From NCBI GenBank assembly GCA_947169115.1, contig CAMVOK010000005.1:62001-126000 (forward strand): a stretch of DNA of 64,000 nucleotides, in the 5' to 3' direction. Source of the DNA: an uncultured Prevotellaceae bacterium (GTDB taxonomy: Bacteria; Bacteroidota; Bacteroidia; Bacteroidales; Bacteroidaceae). Numbering within the stretch: the stretch's first letter is position 1; each line of letters begins with the position of its first letter. The notes beneath the pieces were generated by a model. It saw only the letters and a program-made list of their open reading frames with translations, made no database searches and was not told the origin of the DNA. Made by a program: the position numbers and the translations under genes. Below are positions 41,530 to 50,047 of this stretch, piece by piece.

Positions 41530-43442
41530 AGAAAATATATTGTTTAATCATGGGGCTTTTGCTGACGATGACAGCCATGAGCCAGACGCTGAACGTAAAA
41601 GTGGGCAGTGTGACGTATCAGTTCCCTGCCACTCAGACGGGCGACATGCCATACGCCGATGGACAGACGGTGACCATCATGGGTAGGACGTTTACGTTGA
41701 GCGAGGTGGATGCCATGACCGTTGACGATACGGAGGTGACCGACAACACAGTGAGTGTCAACTATAGTGGAACAACGGCTACGGTTGTTGTCGCAGGTAA
41801 CGTGGCTCAGTACGTCACACCCACGGTGAATGGGGCACACGTGACCATCGAACAGACGAACTCTGAAGCCGTGGATGGCGAAGAGATTACTTATACGCTG
41901 ACTGGTACGACCACCAACGGTGAGTTTGCTCTTTCGGGTTCCTACAAGTGTACGATATCGTTGGACGGTCTGACACTTACGAACCCCAGTGGTGCTGCCA
42001 TCAACATACAGAACGGGAAGCGCATTCAGTTGAGCGCGAAACGGAATACGGTGAGCACGTTGACCGACGGAGCCAATGGTGAGCAAAAGGGATGCATCTA
42101 CAGCAAGGGGCAGATACAGTTACAGGGTAACGGAACGCTGAATGTCGTGGGCAATACCAAGCACGCCATCAAGAGCGGTGACTATATTGAGGTGAAGAAC
42201 CTGACGCTGAATATCACCAAGGCTGTGGGCGACGGCATCTCCTGTAACGAGTATTTCCTGATGGAGAGTGGAACCGTGACTATCAGTGGTGTAGGCGACG
42301 ACGGCATACAATGTGACCTCGACGGCGATACCACTACGGGTGAGACTACTGACCATGAGGATGAAGATAGCGGTAACATATACCTCGAAGGCGGTACGCT
42401 TACCATCACAAATACAGCTACTGCCTCAAAGGGTATAAAGGCCATGGGCACAGTCTTCGTGAGCGAGGACGAGACGGCTACCCCCATAGTGAAAGTGACG
42501 ACCTCGGGTGGTGTGGATACTTCCGATGCCAACGATCTTTCGGCCAGTGCTTGTATTAAAAGTGATACGTCCATCCACATCAGTGGTGGTACGCTCACGT
42601 TGACCAATACCGGGCAGGGCGGACGCGCCATCAACAGTGATGGCACCCTCATCATCAGTGGTGGCACCATCAATGCCAAGGCTCAGGGCTCCAACTATGG
42701 AAGCAGTTCTGGTGGCGGTGGTGGCGGCGGTCCTTGGGGCGGCGGTGGCCCTGGAGGTGGCGGCGGTAATCCTTGGGGGGGTGACAGTTCGACATCGAGC
42801 CACAAATATGCCAAAGGTGTGAAGGCCGACGGCAACATCACCATCACAGGCGGTAAACTGACTATATCTTCTGCCAATCATGAAGGGCTGGAATCGAAAG
42901 GCACCATCGATATTACGGGTGGAGAAGTGTATGTTCAGGCCAGCGATGATGCCATTAATGCATCCAGTCACTTAACCATCAGCGGTGGCTATGTATTCGG
43001 ACACTCTTCAGGCAACGACGGTCTGGACTCCAATGGAAATACCTATATCAAGGGCGGTCTGGTCTATGCCGTGGGTGCACGGGATCCCGAAGTGGGCATT
43101 GATGCCAATACCGAGGGGGGCTACAAACTATATGTTACAGGCGGAACCATTATTGCCATTGGTGGACTGGAGCGCAATTCACCACTCTCCCAGTCGTGCT
43201 ATCAGACTTCGTCGTGGAGCAAGAGTGTGTGGTATGCAATGACAGTGGGTAGCACTACTATCGCCTTCAAAACCCCGTCAAGCGGTGGCACCAAACTTGT
43301 GGTGTCTGGGGCTTCGAAACCTACGCTAAAGTCGAACGTTACCGTTAACAATGGTACCAGCATTTGCGGGGGAATGGGTTACACGGGAGCCTCGTACACC
43401 AGTGGTTCCACGGTCACGCTTTCTTCCTATTCGGGGCAATAA
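41526..43442 (+). CDS. Cthe_2159-like beta-helix carbohydrate-binding protein (DUF4353)
   Basis: This 638-residue exported protein has signal peptide KKIYCLIMGLLLTMTAMS. Right-handed beta-helix repeats match the Cthe_2159/DUF4353 family: GKRIQLSAKRNTVSTLTDG, GCIYSKGQIQLQGNGTLNV, KHAIKSGDYIEVKNLTLNI and DGISCNEYFLMESGTVTISG. The founding member binds acidic plant polysaccharides. A glycine/tryptophan-rich insert (GGGGGGGPWGGGGPGGGGG, about 398-418) interrupts the helix. No T9SS tail is seen; it ends YTSGSTVTLSSYSGQ. It follows the small T9SS-tailed gene and precedes a LytS/LytTR pair. Confidence 0.88.
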   Translation: MKKIYCLIMGLLLTMTAMSQTLNVKVGSVTYQFPATQTGDMPYADGQTVTIMGRTFTLSEVDAMTVDDTEVTDNTVSVNYSGTTATVVVAGNVAQYVTPTVNGAHVTIEQTNSEAVDGEEITYTLTGTTTNGEFALSGSYKCTISLDGLTLTNPSGAAINIQNGKRIQLSAKRNTVSTLTDGANGEQKGCIYSKGQIQLQGNGTLNVVGNTKHAIKSGDYIEVKNLTLNITKAVGDGISCNEYFLMESGTVTISGVGDDGIQCDLDGDTTTGETTDHEDEDSGNIYLEGGTLTITNTATASKGIKAMGTVFVSEDETATPIVKVTTSGGVDTSDANDLSASACIKSDTSIHISGGTLTLTNTGQGGRAINSDGTLIISGGTINAKAQGSNYGSSSGGGGGGGPWGGGGPGGGGGNPWGGDSSTSSHKYAKGVKADGNITITGGKLTISSANHEGLESKGTIDITGGEVYVQASDDAINASSHLTISGGYVFGHSSGNDGLDSNGNTYIKGGLVYAVGARDPEVGIDANTEGGYKLYVTGGTIIAIGGLERNSPLSQSCYQTSSWSKSVWYAMTVGSTTIAFKTPSSGGTKLVVSGASKPTLKSNVTVNNGTSICGGMGYTGASYTSGSTVTLSSYSGQ

Positions 43443-43485
43443 AAACAGGTTTCCAAGCGTTATCATAACAAATCCGAAAATACGA

Positions 43486-44577
43486 ATGAAACGTCTGTCT
43501 CGACAGGAGAATCTTATATACTTGATAGCGTGGGGCGTACTCTTTGCGTCCCCGCTACTGAGTCTTTATGTCCGTAGTGTCCACGATTATGGCGTTGTGT
43601 TCGATTGGGCAGAGGTGTTTGTCATGTGGCGGAAGTTCACGCTCTACCTGTTGCTCTTCCTCATTCATAACTTTCTGTTGGCCCCGTTGTTTGTACACAA
43701 ACAGCGAAGGATGGCATACTACTCCATTATGGTTGTACTCGTGGGACTTTTCTCTGTTTATCAGTGCAATAGTAGGCCGGATATCCCAGAAGAGCCAGAC
43801 ATCCGGGAGTTTCATGAGCGACCAGAACCACCAAGACCTCCCAAGGAAGAACTGAGGGGAGGGCACCGTCCGCCTCCCATCGTCGGTGAGCACGATATCA
43901 TGGCCATCGTAGTTTTTATCCTGATGCTGGGTGTCAATTTGGGCACTAAGTTTTATTTCCGTAGTCGCGACGACCGGAAACGGATGGCAGAGTTGGAGAG
44001 GCAGAACCTGGAACAGCAGTTGGAGTATCTGAGATACCAGATAAACCCTCACTTCTTCATGAACACGCTCAACAACATACATGCCTTGGTGGAAATAGAC
44101 CCGGCAAAAGCGCAGGAGACCATCGTGGAACTTTCGCGGATGATGCGTTACGTTCTGTATGAGGGCGACAAGCGCGGTGTGACGCTGTCTCGCGAGATGG
44201 AGTTCATACGCACTTACATTAAGTTGATGAAATTGCGATATACCGACAAAGTGCGTATCACGCTCGACCGACCCACTGAACTGCCCGACCGTACGATACC
44301 CCCCTTGGTACTTATCTCCTTTGTGGAAAATGCCTTCAAACATGGCATCAGCTACCGGCACGACTCGTTCATAGAGGTGAGAATAGAGGCTCTGGATGAA
44401 AAACTATGTTTTGCTTGTCGTAATTCGAAGGCCGACACGCCCAATGCAGAAAAGGGTGGGGTAGGGCTCGCTAATGTTCGTCGCCGTCTCGACCTGCTTT
44501 ATGACCATGACTACACGCTTCACATCCAAGATGCTGAAGATGTTTATACTGTTGAACTAAACATCCCATACCTATGA
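43486..44577 (+). CDS. LytS-type sensor histidine kinase
   Basis: This 363-residue inner-membrane kinase has four hydrophobic helices (about 11-28, 50-70, 78-93, 138-153) with a Pro/Glu-rich loop (RPEPPRPPKEELRGG). A coiled coil (ERQNLEQQLEYLRYQ) leads to the His_kinase motif QINPHFFMNTLNNIHALVE, with His189 as phosphoacceptor. A HATPase domain follows (VENAFKHGI, GVGLANVRRRLDLLY). ATG 43486 is preferred to earlier starts inside the preceding gene. Its TGA overlaps the regulator ATG. Confidence 0.93.
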   Translation: MKRLSRQENLIYLIAWGVLFASPLLSLYVRSVHDYGVVFDWAEVFVMWRKFTLYLLLFLIHNFLLAPLFVHKQRRMAYYSIMVVLVGLFSVYQCNSRPDIPEEPDIREFHERPEPPRPPKEELRGGHRPPPIVGEHDIMAIVVFILMLGVNLGTKFYFRSRDDRKRMAELERQNLEQQLEYLRYQINPHFFMNTLNNIHALVEIDPAKAQETIVELSRMMRYVLYEGDKRGVTLSREMEFIRTYIKLMKLRYTDKVRITLDRPTELPDRTIPPLVLISFVENAFKHGISYRHDSFIEVRIEALDEKLCFACRNSKADTPNAEKGGVGLANVRRRLDLLYDHDYTLHIQDAEDVYTVELNIPYL

Positions 44578-45305
44578 TTCGTTGTCTCGCCATCGATGAC
44601 GAACCGCTGGCTCTGCAACAGCTCGTCGCCTACGTTCACAAAGTTCCCTATCTGGAACTTGCCGCACAATGCCAGAGTGCCCTCGAAGCCCGTCAGTTTC
44701 TGGAAGATGACACCGTCGATGCCATCTTCTGCGACATAAACATGCCCGACCTCAATGGCATGGACTTCATAAAGTCGCTTGCTGTCCCCCCTTTGGTCGT
44801 ATTCACCACAGCTTATTCGGAGTACGCGGTCGAGGGTTTTCGCGTCAATGCAGTTGACTATCTTCTGAAACCTTTTGGCCTGCAGGATTTCCAAAGGGCA
44901 GCCCAGCGACTTAGGGAAAGACTGGCCGTCTCCCATGAACCATCGTCCCCCTCTGTTGCAGGAACAGGGGACGGGAGCGAGATCCTTTTCCTAAAGACAG
45001 ACAGTCGCATTGTCAAGGTTTCCGTCTCCGACATACGCTACGTAGAGGCCATGAGCGAGTACCTGAAGGTGTGGATTGATGGCGAAACGGGACCCATCAT
45101 CACCTTGCTTTCGATGAAAAAGATGGAGGAGCACTTGCCCGACCACTTTATGCGCATCCATCGTTCCTATATCGTCAACCTTACAAAGATACAGGAGGTG
45201 AACAAGAATCGCATCCGTCTGGACAATCAGACCAGTCTCCCCATCGGTGACCTATATAAGGATGCCTTGCAAGCTTACATCAATACAAAGTTTCTGGGCA
45301 GATAA
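44574..45305 (+). CDS. LytTR-family response regulator
   Basis: This 243-residue protein has a receiver domain (residues 1-120) with IDDEPLA, phosphoacceptor Asp54 (FCDINMPDLNG), TAYSEYAVEGF and LLKPFG. A LytTR DNA-binding domain follows from about 140 to 240 (FLKTDSRIVKVSVSDIRYVEAMSEYLKV, HRSYIVNLTKIQEV, LPIGDLYKD). It is the partner of the LytS kinase by overlap and order. Targets are unknown; the upstream beta-helix genes are candidates. Confidence 0.95.
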   Translation: MIRCLAIDDEPLALQQLVAYVHKVPYLELAAQCQSALEARQFLEDDTVDAIFCDINMPDLNGMDFIKSLAVPPLVVFTTAYSEYAVEGFRVNAVDYLLKPFGLQDFQRAAQRLRERLAVSHEPSSPSVAGTGDGSEILFLKTDSRIVKVSVSDIRYVEAMSEYLKVWIDGETGPIITLLSMKKMEEHLPDHFMRIHRSYIVNLTKIQEVNKNRIRLDNQTSLPIGDLYKDALQAYINTKFLGR

Positions 45306-45325
45306 AAACTTATATTCAGCATCTG

Positions 45326-45868
45326 TCACAGCATCGCCTCGATGTCCTTTTCAAAGTTCTTAGGCTCTGTGGTGGGGGCATAGCGTTTGATGATGGTGCC
45401 GTCCTTTGAGATGAGGAACTTTGTGAAGTTCCACTTGATGTCGCTGTCCTTTTCCACACTCTTGCTGATGGCTTTGAAGAGCGTTTTGGCAGCTTTTGCC
45501 TTCAGCCCGTTGTACTCCTCCGTGGGAGCCTGCTCCTTCAGGTATTCGAAGATAGGCTCGGCTGCGGGACCGTTCACGTCCGTCTTTTTCATAATCTGGA
45601 ACGTCACGCCGTAGTTCAGTTGGCAGAAGCCCTCAATCTCGCTGTCCGAGCCTGGGTCTTGTTCCTTGAACTGGTTGCAGGGGAAGCCGATAATGACCAA
45701 TCCCCTCTCCTTGTATTTCTGGTTCAGTTCCTCCAAACCTTTGAACTGAGGCGTGAAGCCACACTTGCTGGCGGTGTTCACCACTAACAGCACCTTACCC
45801 TCGAACTGGGCGAAGTCCAGTTCCTTGCCTTTGCTCGTCAGAGCCTTAAAGTCATAAATCTTTGCCAT
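45326..45868 (-). CDS. Glutathione peroxidase family (thiol peroxidase)
   Basis: This 180-residue thioredoxin-fold peroxidase has the three family signatures: VVNTASKCGFTPQ (peroxidatic Cys36), IIGFPCNQFKEQDPG (Gln in the catalytic site) and IKWNFTKFLI (Trp/Asn). The catalytic position is Cys, not selenocysteine. In bacteria lacking glutathione these enzymes are generally thioredoxin-dependent. It is convergent with the LytTR regulator and faces a cluster of other redox genes. Confidence 0.95.
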   Translation of the reverse strand: MAKIYDFKALTSKGKELDFAQFEGKVLLVVNTASKCGFTPQFKGLEELNQKYKERGLVIIGFPCNQFKEQDPGSDSEIEGFCQLNYGVTFQIMKKTDVNGPAAEPIFEYLKEQAPTEEYNGLKAKAAKTLFKAISKSVEKDSDIKWNFTKFLISKDGTIIKRYAPTTEPKNFEKDIEAML

Positions 45869-45902
45869 AAATACCCAATTAAATTTATCCTACATGTTTT
45901 TA

Positions 45903-46042
45903 GAAACGAATTCTCCTAATTTATATTAATTTTATCCACGAAATTATTTTAATTTTTAAGAATATAATTAAGAGAATTAAGGTCAATTCTTGGACGAGCC
46001 AAGCGTCACCCTTCGGGATGCCGAGCGAGGAGAATTCGTTTC
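45903..46042. mobile_element. MITE-like element with perfect 15-bp terminal inverted repeats
   Basis: GAAACGAATTCTCCT (45903-45917) is the exact inverse of AGGAGAATTCGTTTC (46028-46042). The 110 bases between are AT-rich on the left and contain ACGAGCCAAGCGTCACCCTT on the right, with no ORF. The left arm recurs alone at 40.89 kb. No target-site duplication or transposase is visible, so mobility is inferred. Confidence 0.6.
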
Positions 46043-46083
46043 GAATATAATAATGTCAATTAATTTTGTTCACTTACTTATTG

Positions 46084-46983
46084 TTATTGGTTATTCTCTA
46101 TTGATGTTAGGTCTGCATTCACGCACGATAGGTATTTCTGAATGGTTTGCAACGTCTTCTGACGACCGATGGCAATCAGTTTCTCTGACTTGTCATAGTC
46201 GAAGCCTCCATAATGGCTCATTTGGATGTCAACGAGTATTTCGGGCTTCATCAGCTGAGCCATCAGAATGGAGTTTTGACGAATCATCAGCGAACTGACC
46301 CGAGAAAGCATCGTGTAATAATTGAAGTTGAGGTTGTCAGGAATCAGACGATTGAGAATCTTTTGCGACAACGATGTGCTGTGCTTGCGCCTTTCCGCCA
46401 ACTTATGCTGTTTTTTCCACTGCGCCTCGTAGTTGTAGCCGCTCACATCAATGCCGACCAGTATATCACCCTTGTGGCGCACTACTCGATTCATCGGGAT
46501 AGGATTGGTCACGCCACCGTCTATCAGTATCATCCCGTCGCGTTTCACAGGTTCATAGAACGACGGTAGCGAGATGCTGGCGCGGATGGCTTGAAAGAGA
46601 CTGCCCTTGCGGAAAACTACTTCACGGCCAGTTTTCCAGTCGGTAGCCACGGCACAATAGGGTATCGGTAGTTCTTCAATCGGCACGTCAGGCACAAACT
46701 CCATGATGGCCTCGATTATGCGTGTGCCTTTGACCAAATGATTGATGCCCAGCGAGAAGTCTGTCAGTTCCAGCATCTTCTTCCTGTTGATTGTTTTCAT
46801 CCACTCACGAAACTCCTCCAGCTTTCCTGCTGCATAGACCCCTCCGATAAGTGCTCCCATTGAGCAACCGGCAATAGAGGTAATGCAGAAACCTTGTTCC
46901 TCCAGTTCCTCTATTGCTCCGATATGGGCTAATCCTCTGGCACCGCCACTGGATAACGTCAGTGCTACGTTTCTTTTATTCAT
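46084..46983 (-). CDS. Patatin-like phospholipase
   Basis: This 299-residue protein is a Ser/Asp-dyad lipid hydrolase. The oxyanion motif is SSGGARGLAHIGAI, the nucleophile motif GCSMG (Ser41) and the Asp motif IDGGVTNPIP (Asp155). There is no signal peptide, so it is probably cytoplasmic (RssA-like). It starts 27 bases after the ZIP transporter stop and is likely the last gene of the minus-strand redox/metal operon. Confidence 0.93.
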   Translation of the reverse strand: MNKRNVALTLSSGGARGLAHIGAIEELEEQGFCITSIAGCSMGALIGGVYAAGKLEEFREWMKTINRKKMLELTDFSLGINHLVKGTRIIEAIMEFVPDVPIEELPIPYCAVATDWKTGREVVFRKGSLFQAIRASISLPSFYEPVKRDGMILIDGGVTNPIPMNRVVRHKGDILVGIDVSGYNYEAQWKKQHKLAERRKHSTSLSQKILNRLIPDNLNFNYYTMLSRVSSLMIRQNSILMAQLMKPEILVDIQMSHYGGFDYDKSEKLIAIGRQKTLQTIQKYLSCVNADLTSIENNQ

Positions 46984-47010
46984 ATTGCCATGTCATATAA
47001 TTAGGGGAGA

Positions 47011-47817
47011 CTATCCCATCACAACGTCGAGTACCATCATCAAGACGAAGCCGATGGCAAAGCCAATGGTGCTGAGATTGCTGTGCTTACCCTCAGATGC
47101 TTCAGGGATAAGTTCCTCAACCACGACGTAGAACATGGCACCCGCAGCAAAGGCGAGCATGTAAGGGAGGACGGGCATGAGTAATGAGGCGAGCAGTAGG
47201 ACGGCAATGGCTCCGACGGGTTCTACGGCTCCACTCAGCGAACCAAGCAGGAACGAGCGCCAACGGCTATTCCCCGCGGCTCGCATCGGCATGGAAATGA
47301 TGGCTCCTTCGGGGATGTTCTGGATGGCGATACCTAAAGAAACGGCTAAAGCACTGGTCAGAGATATGTACGTTGCTCCGCTATTGGCTCCTGCAAACAC
47401 TACGCCCACAGCCATACCTTCGGGTAAGTTGTGAATGGTGACGGCGAGGGCAAGCATGGCGGTCTTGGATAGATGCGAACGCATTCCCTCTGGCTTGTCT
47501 GTGCCTATGTGCAAGTGTGGTGTCAGTTCGTCGATGAGTAACAAGAATCCCATGCCCAACAGAAACCCCACGGCTGCAGGCACTACCGACCATGCGCCAG
47601 CCTCATTATGCATTATGCATTCTGAATTATGCATTGAGACCATCTCCATTGCAGGTATCAGCAGCGACCATACCGATGCCGCCACCATCACGCCCGAAGC
47701 AAAGCCCAACAAAGACTTTTGCAGACGAGCCGACATCTCGTCCCGCATAAGGAACACAAAGGCAGAGCCGAGCATTGTGCCCAGCAGCGGAATCAGCAGT
47801 CCTATGATGAGTGTCAT
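47011..47817 (-). CDS. ZIP-family metal transporter
   Basis: This 268-residue membrane protein has about eight hydrophobic segments. Metal-binding helices carry [15 protein letters not shown] and [13 protein letters not shown], typical of the GufA/ZupT-type ZIP importers of Zn or Fe. A loop (about residues 60-73) reads [13 protein letters not shown] and is encoded by a tgcataat-type repeat also found between genes. ATG 47817 is preferred because it overlaps the upstream stop (ATGA). Confidence 0.9.
   Translation of the reverse strand: MTLIIGLLIPLLGTMLGSAFVFLMRDEMSARLQKSLLGFASGVMVAASVWSLLIPAMEMVSMHNSECIMHNEAGAWSVVPAAVGFLLGMGFLLLIDELTPHLHIGTDKPEGMRSHLSKTAMLALAVTIHNLPEGMAVGVVFAGANSGATYISLTSALAVSLGIAIQNIPEGAIISMPMRAAGNSRWRSFLLGSLSGAVEPVGAIAVLLLASLLMPVLPYMLAFAAGAMFYVVVEELIPEASEGKHSNLSTIGFAIGFVLMMVLDVVMG
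47601..47637. repeat. tgcataat-type repeat inside the ZIP gene
   Basis: CATTATGCATTATGCATTCTG and GAATTATGCATTGAG match the units at 25082-25113 and 26700-26730. It is read in frame as [11 protein letters not shown]. Confidence 0.75.
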
Positions 47818-48755
47818 GCAGGATTGAACTTTTCCTTCGGCTGCTTGCAACGGGGACAACGCCAGTCGTCAGGCAGGTCTTCGAAAGCTACGCCGTCGTG
47901 CTCTGCGGGGTCATAGACATAGCCGCAGATGGAGCAGACGTACTTGCCTGAGGCTTCTTGCTTGGAGAAATCGACTTCAGCCAGAATGGTCGGCACAGGA
48001 TTATCCAAGTCCATCACGCGCTTGGCTTCCAGGTTCTCATAGCCCTGCGGTGTGTGGGTGCCACAATAGACGGTGGGGTGGTTGCGGATGAACTCGCGGA
48101 TGCGGTTCTGTGTCTCGCGGGCAGCTGGCAGATCGTCAAAGACAACGGACAATTTGTCCTCGTAGAGAGCTTCGTCCACATAGGTGATGTCTCCGTGAAT
48201 CATGTAGAACAGGCCGTCCATCTCGACAATGATGATGCTGTTGCCCTTGGTATGTCCCTTGGCCTTGATGTAGTAGATGCCGTCGGCTATCTTTTGGCTT
48301 TCGGGAAAGTTGTAGTAGGCACCGTCGGTATAGCTGACGGGGACGATGTTTGTCAGCCCCTGCAACTCAGCCGCATCTACCTCTTCCTTGTTCACATAGA
48401 TCTTCGCGTTGGGGAAGCTCTTCAGTTCGCCGCTGTGGTCAGCATGTCTGTGGGTGAGTAGTATTTTTGTTACCTGCTCAGGCTTGTAGCCGAGGGCTTT
48501 AAAGGCATCCATATAGCTACATATGTCCTTGCCGGTAAAGATGGGAGAATCTTCATTTGGAACTTCCTCGGGAAAGCCTGCGGGCAGGCCGGTATCCACA
48601 AGTATCACCTCGCTGCCCGTGTCAATCAGATAGTTCTGCAGACTGCCGCGATAGCGCACGTTCTTGTCAAACTTCTCTTTTCCTTCCTCGCCTCCGAACA
48701 CGAAGGGCTGAGTGTAGAATCCGTCTCTGCGGAATTTTACTGCTTTGATTTCCAT
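47814..48755 (-). CDS. Metallo-beta-lactamase-fold hydrolase fused to rubredoxin
   Basis: This 313-residue protein has an N-terminal MBL domain (about 1-265) with LVDTGLP and the metal motif THRHADH (His102, His104, Asp106, His107), resembling lactonase-type enzymes. Residues 272-313 form a rubredoxin-like domain with [10 protein letters not shown] and CPRC (Cys274, 277, 300, 303). The loop between the Cys pairs is shorter than in free rubredoxins. No flavodoxin domain is present, so it is not a flavodiiron protein of the usual kind. A separate rubredoxin gene lies 16 bases upstream. Substrate unknown; a redox-linked MBL reaction is inferred. Confidence 0.88.
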   Translation of the reverse strand: MEIKAVKFRRDGFYTQPFVFGGEEGKEKFDKNVRYRGSLQNYLIDTGSEVILVDTGLPAGFPEEVPNEDSPIFTGKDICSYMDAFKALGYKPEQVTKILLTHRHADHSGELKSFPNAKIYVNKEEVDAAELQGLTNIVPVSYTDGAYYNFPESQKIADGIYYIKAKGHTKGNSIIIVEMDGLFYMIHGDITYVDEALYEDKLSVVFDDLPAARETQNRIREFIRNHPTVYCGTHTPQGYENLEAKRVMDLDNPVPTILAEVDFSKQEASGKYVCSICGYVYDPAEHDGVAFEDLPDDWRCPRCKQPKEKFNPA

Positions 48756-48771
48756 AATGATGTTTGTTTGG

Positions 48772-48933
48772 TTATTCTTCTACTGGTACGAATTTCTCTT
48801 TCTTACGCTTGCAGCGGGGGCAGCGCCATGTGTCGGGCAGTTCCTCAAAGGGAGTGCCGGGAGGGATGTTCTGCTTGGGGTCGCCCTTTTCAGGGTCGTA
48901 GGTGTATTTGCAGGGGCATTTGAACTTTGTCAT
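48772..48933 (-). CDS. Rubredoxin (53 aa) with CxC first metal pair
   Basis: Found by translating the gap. ATG 48933 to TAA 48772 gives 53 residues: [17 protein letters not shown], then [20 protein letters not shown]. That is the normal rubredoxin length and loop. The first ligand pair is CPC (Cys6, Cys8) instead of the usual CxxC, while the second is a normal CPRC. It probably transfers electrons to partners such as the MBL-rubredoxin fusion encoded next. A missing codon in the assembly could explain the CxC pair, but the reading frame is otherwise intact. Confidence 0.85.
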   Translation of the reverse strand: MTKFKCPCKYTYDPEKGDPKQNIPPGTPFEELPDTWRCPRCKRKKEKFVPVEE

Positions 48934-49075
48934 ATCGTTCTTTCGTTATAGGATTTAAAAGGGACTGCAAGTATCGGTGTCTTTCTGCCTGAAGGCTCAG
49001 TCACCTTGCTTGCCGCCTGAAGAAAAAATTTATTTGCGTCGTAGTGCGGAAGCACCTATCGAAGCCGTGAAATAA

Positions 49076-49246
49076 TCAAGCGGGCTGCCATTTGCAGCGA
49101 ACGGGCGACACAATAGCACCCTCCTTTTTCAACTCGGCAAAAGCCTTGTCAACCTCCTTGCGGTCAATACCTGTGATTTCCGCAATCTTACCAGCGTTGA
49201 CGGGAGCACCGAACTCACGCATGGCCTGTAATACTTTCTCTTTCAT
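49076..49246 (-). CDS. Mini winged-helix protein, copy 2 (56 aa)
   Basis: Found in the gap. The protein opens MKEKVLQAMREFGAPVNAGK and continues IAEITGIDRKEVDKAFAELK, the helix-turn-helix part of a winged-helix fold, then KKEGAIVSPVRCKW. It is identical to the 57-residue protein at 49.7 kb through residue 53; only the last residues differ (QPA versus APAQ). The start is 13 bases from the flavin-binding gene stop. A role as small regulator or sensor of the redox genes is inferred; Cys51 might be functional. Confidence 0.8.
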   Translation of the reverse strand: MKEKVLQAMREFGAPVNAGKIAEITGIDRKEVDKAFAELKKEGAIVSPVRCKWQPA

Positions 49247-49259
49247 GACTCGATAGTTG

Positions 49260-49658
49260 TTAGAATTTGATTGTTTCTACCAATTCCATCATCTTGAAGA
49301 AGTCTGCTTTAGCATCCTTCAGATAGTACATCACGCCGTTTTCACCATTTTCACCGAGGGCGGGCTTCAGTACTGGCATCTTCTCCACCAGTGCCTTGCC
49401 AACTTCAGGGCGGTTGTCCTCAACCAGTTTGCACTCTATGCGCAGCGTTTGTCCCTTGAAGGCACAGATTTCTGCCTTCTGATTCTGGGCAATCTGTCTG
49501 GTAGCATTTGTCTTGCCGAAAGCCATGATGTAAATCTTGTCTTCAAAATAGAGCATGGCTCCGTAAGGACGTACACGGGGCTGGTCGCCCTCTACTGTTG
49601 CGAGATAAAACGTTCCTGCTTTCTCCAGGAAGTCGAATACTTTCTTTGTTGTTTCCAT
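49260..49658 (-). CDS. Pyridoxamine 5'-phosphate oxidase-like flavin-binding protein
   Basis: This 132-residue single-domain protein matches small PNPOx-like split-barrel proteins: FLEKAGTFYLATVEGDQPRVRPYGAMLYFEDKIYI (key elements FYLATVEGDQPRVRP) and TRQIAQNQKAEICAF. Such proteins bind FMN or F420 and act as reductases of uncertain substrate. It is placed exactly between the two mini winged-helix genes, with spacings of 13 and 26 bases. Confidence 0.88.
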   Translation of the reverse strand: METTKKVFDFLEKAGTFYLATVEGDQPRVRPYGAMLYFEDKIYIMAFGKTNATRQIAQNQKAEICAFKGQTLRIECKLVEDNRPEVGKALVEKMPVLKPALGENGENGVMYYLKDAKADFFKMMELVETIKF

Positions 49659-49684
49659 TATCTTATTTGTTTTTTAATAGTTGA

Positions 49685-49858
49685 TTACTGAGCCGGAGCC
49701 CACTTGCAACGGACGGGCGATACAATCGCACCCTCCTTCTTCAACTCGGCAAAAGCCTTGTCAACTTCCTTGCGGTCAATGCCTGTGATTTCCGCAATCT
49801 TGCCAGCGTTCACGGGAGCACCGAACTCACGCATGGCCTGTAATACCTTTTCTTTCAT
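49685..49858 (-). CDS. Mini winged-helix protein, copy 1 (57 aa)
   Basis: Found in the gap. It is the near-identical partner of the 49.1 kb gene, ending CKWAPAQ. At DNA level the two differ mainly at third codon positions, so the duplication is not very recent or has been under protein-level selection. It is the first gene of the minus-strand redox operon. Confidence 0.8.
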   Translation of the reverse strand: MKEKVLQAMREFGAPVNAGKIAEITGIDRKEVDKAFAELKKEGAIVSPVRCKWAPAQ

Positions 49859-50047
49859 AAAATGAAGCCCCCCTTTTATCCCCCGAGGGGGAAGACCGTC
49901 GTAGGGGCATGGGTCTGATGTTTGTAACTTAGAAAGCCTCCCATTAGGCGACTGGGGCCTTTAGAGAAACCACTGAATGTGGTTTCGGCCCCACAAAGGT
50001 GAGCGAATCACCATTCGCGAAGTTGGGCAGGGCTTTGGAAGGGGCTT
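49859..50047. repeat. Hairpin-rich intergenic stretch
   Basis: It contains TCCCCCGAGGGGG, a nested hairpin (GGGGCC ... GAAACCAC/GTGGTTTC ... GGCCCC at 49953-49992) and GGTGA GCGAA TCACC. It looks like REP-type sequence rather than a leader. No promoter was recognised in it. Confidence 0.6.

Noticed and set aside
45326..45868. Selenoprotein glutathione peroxidase
   Set aside because: The catalytic codon is Cys and no in-frame TGA is present.
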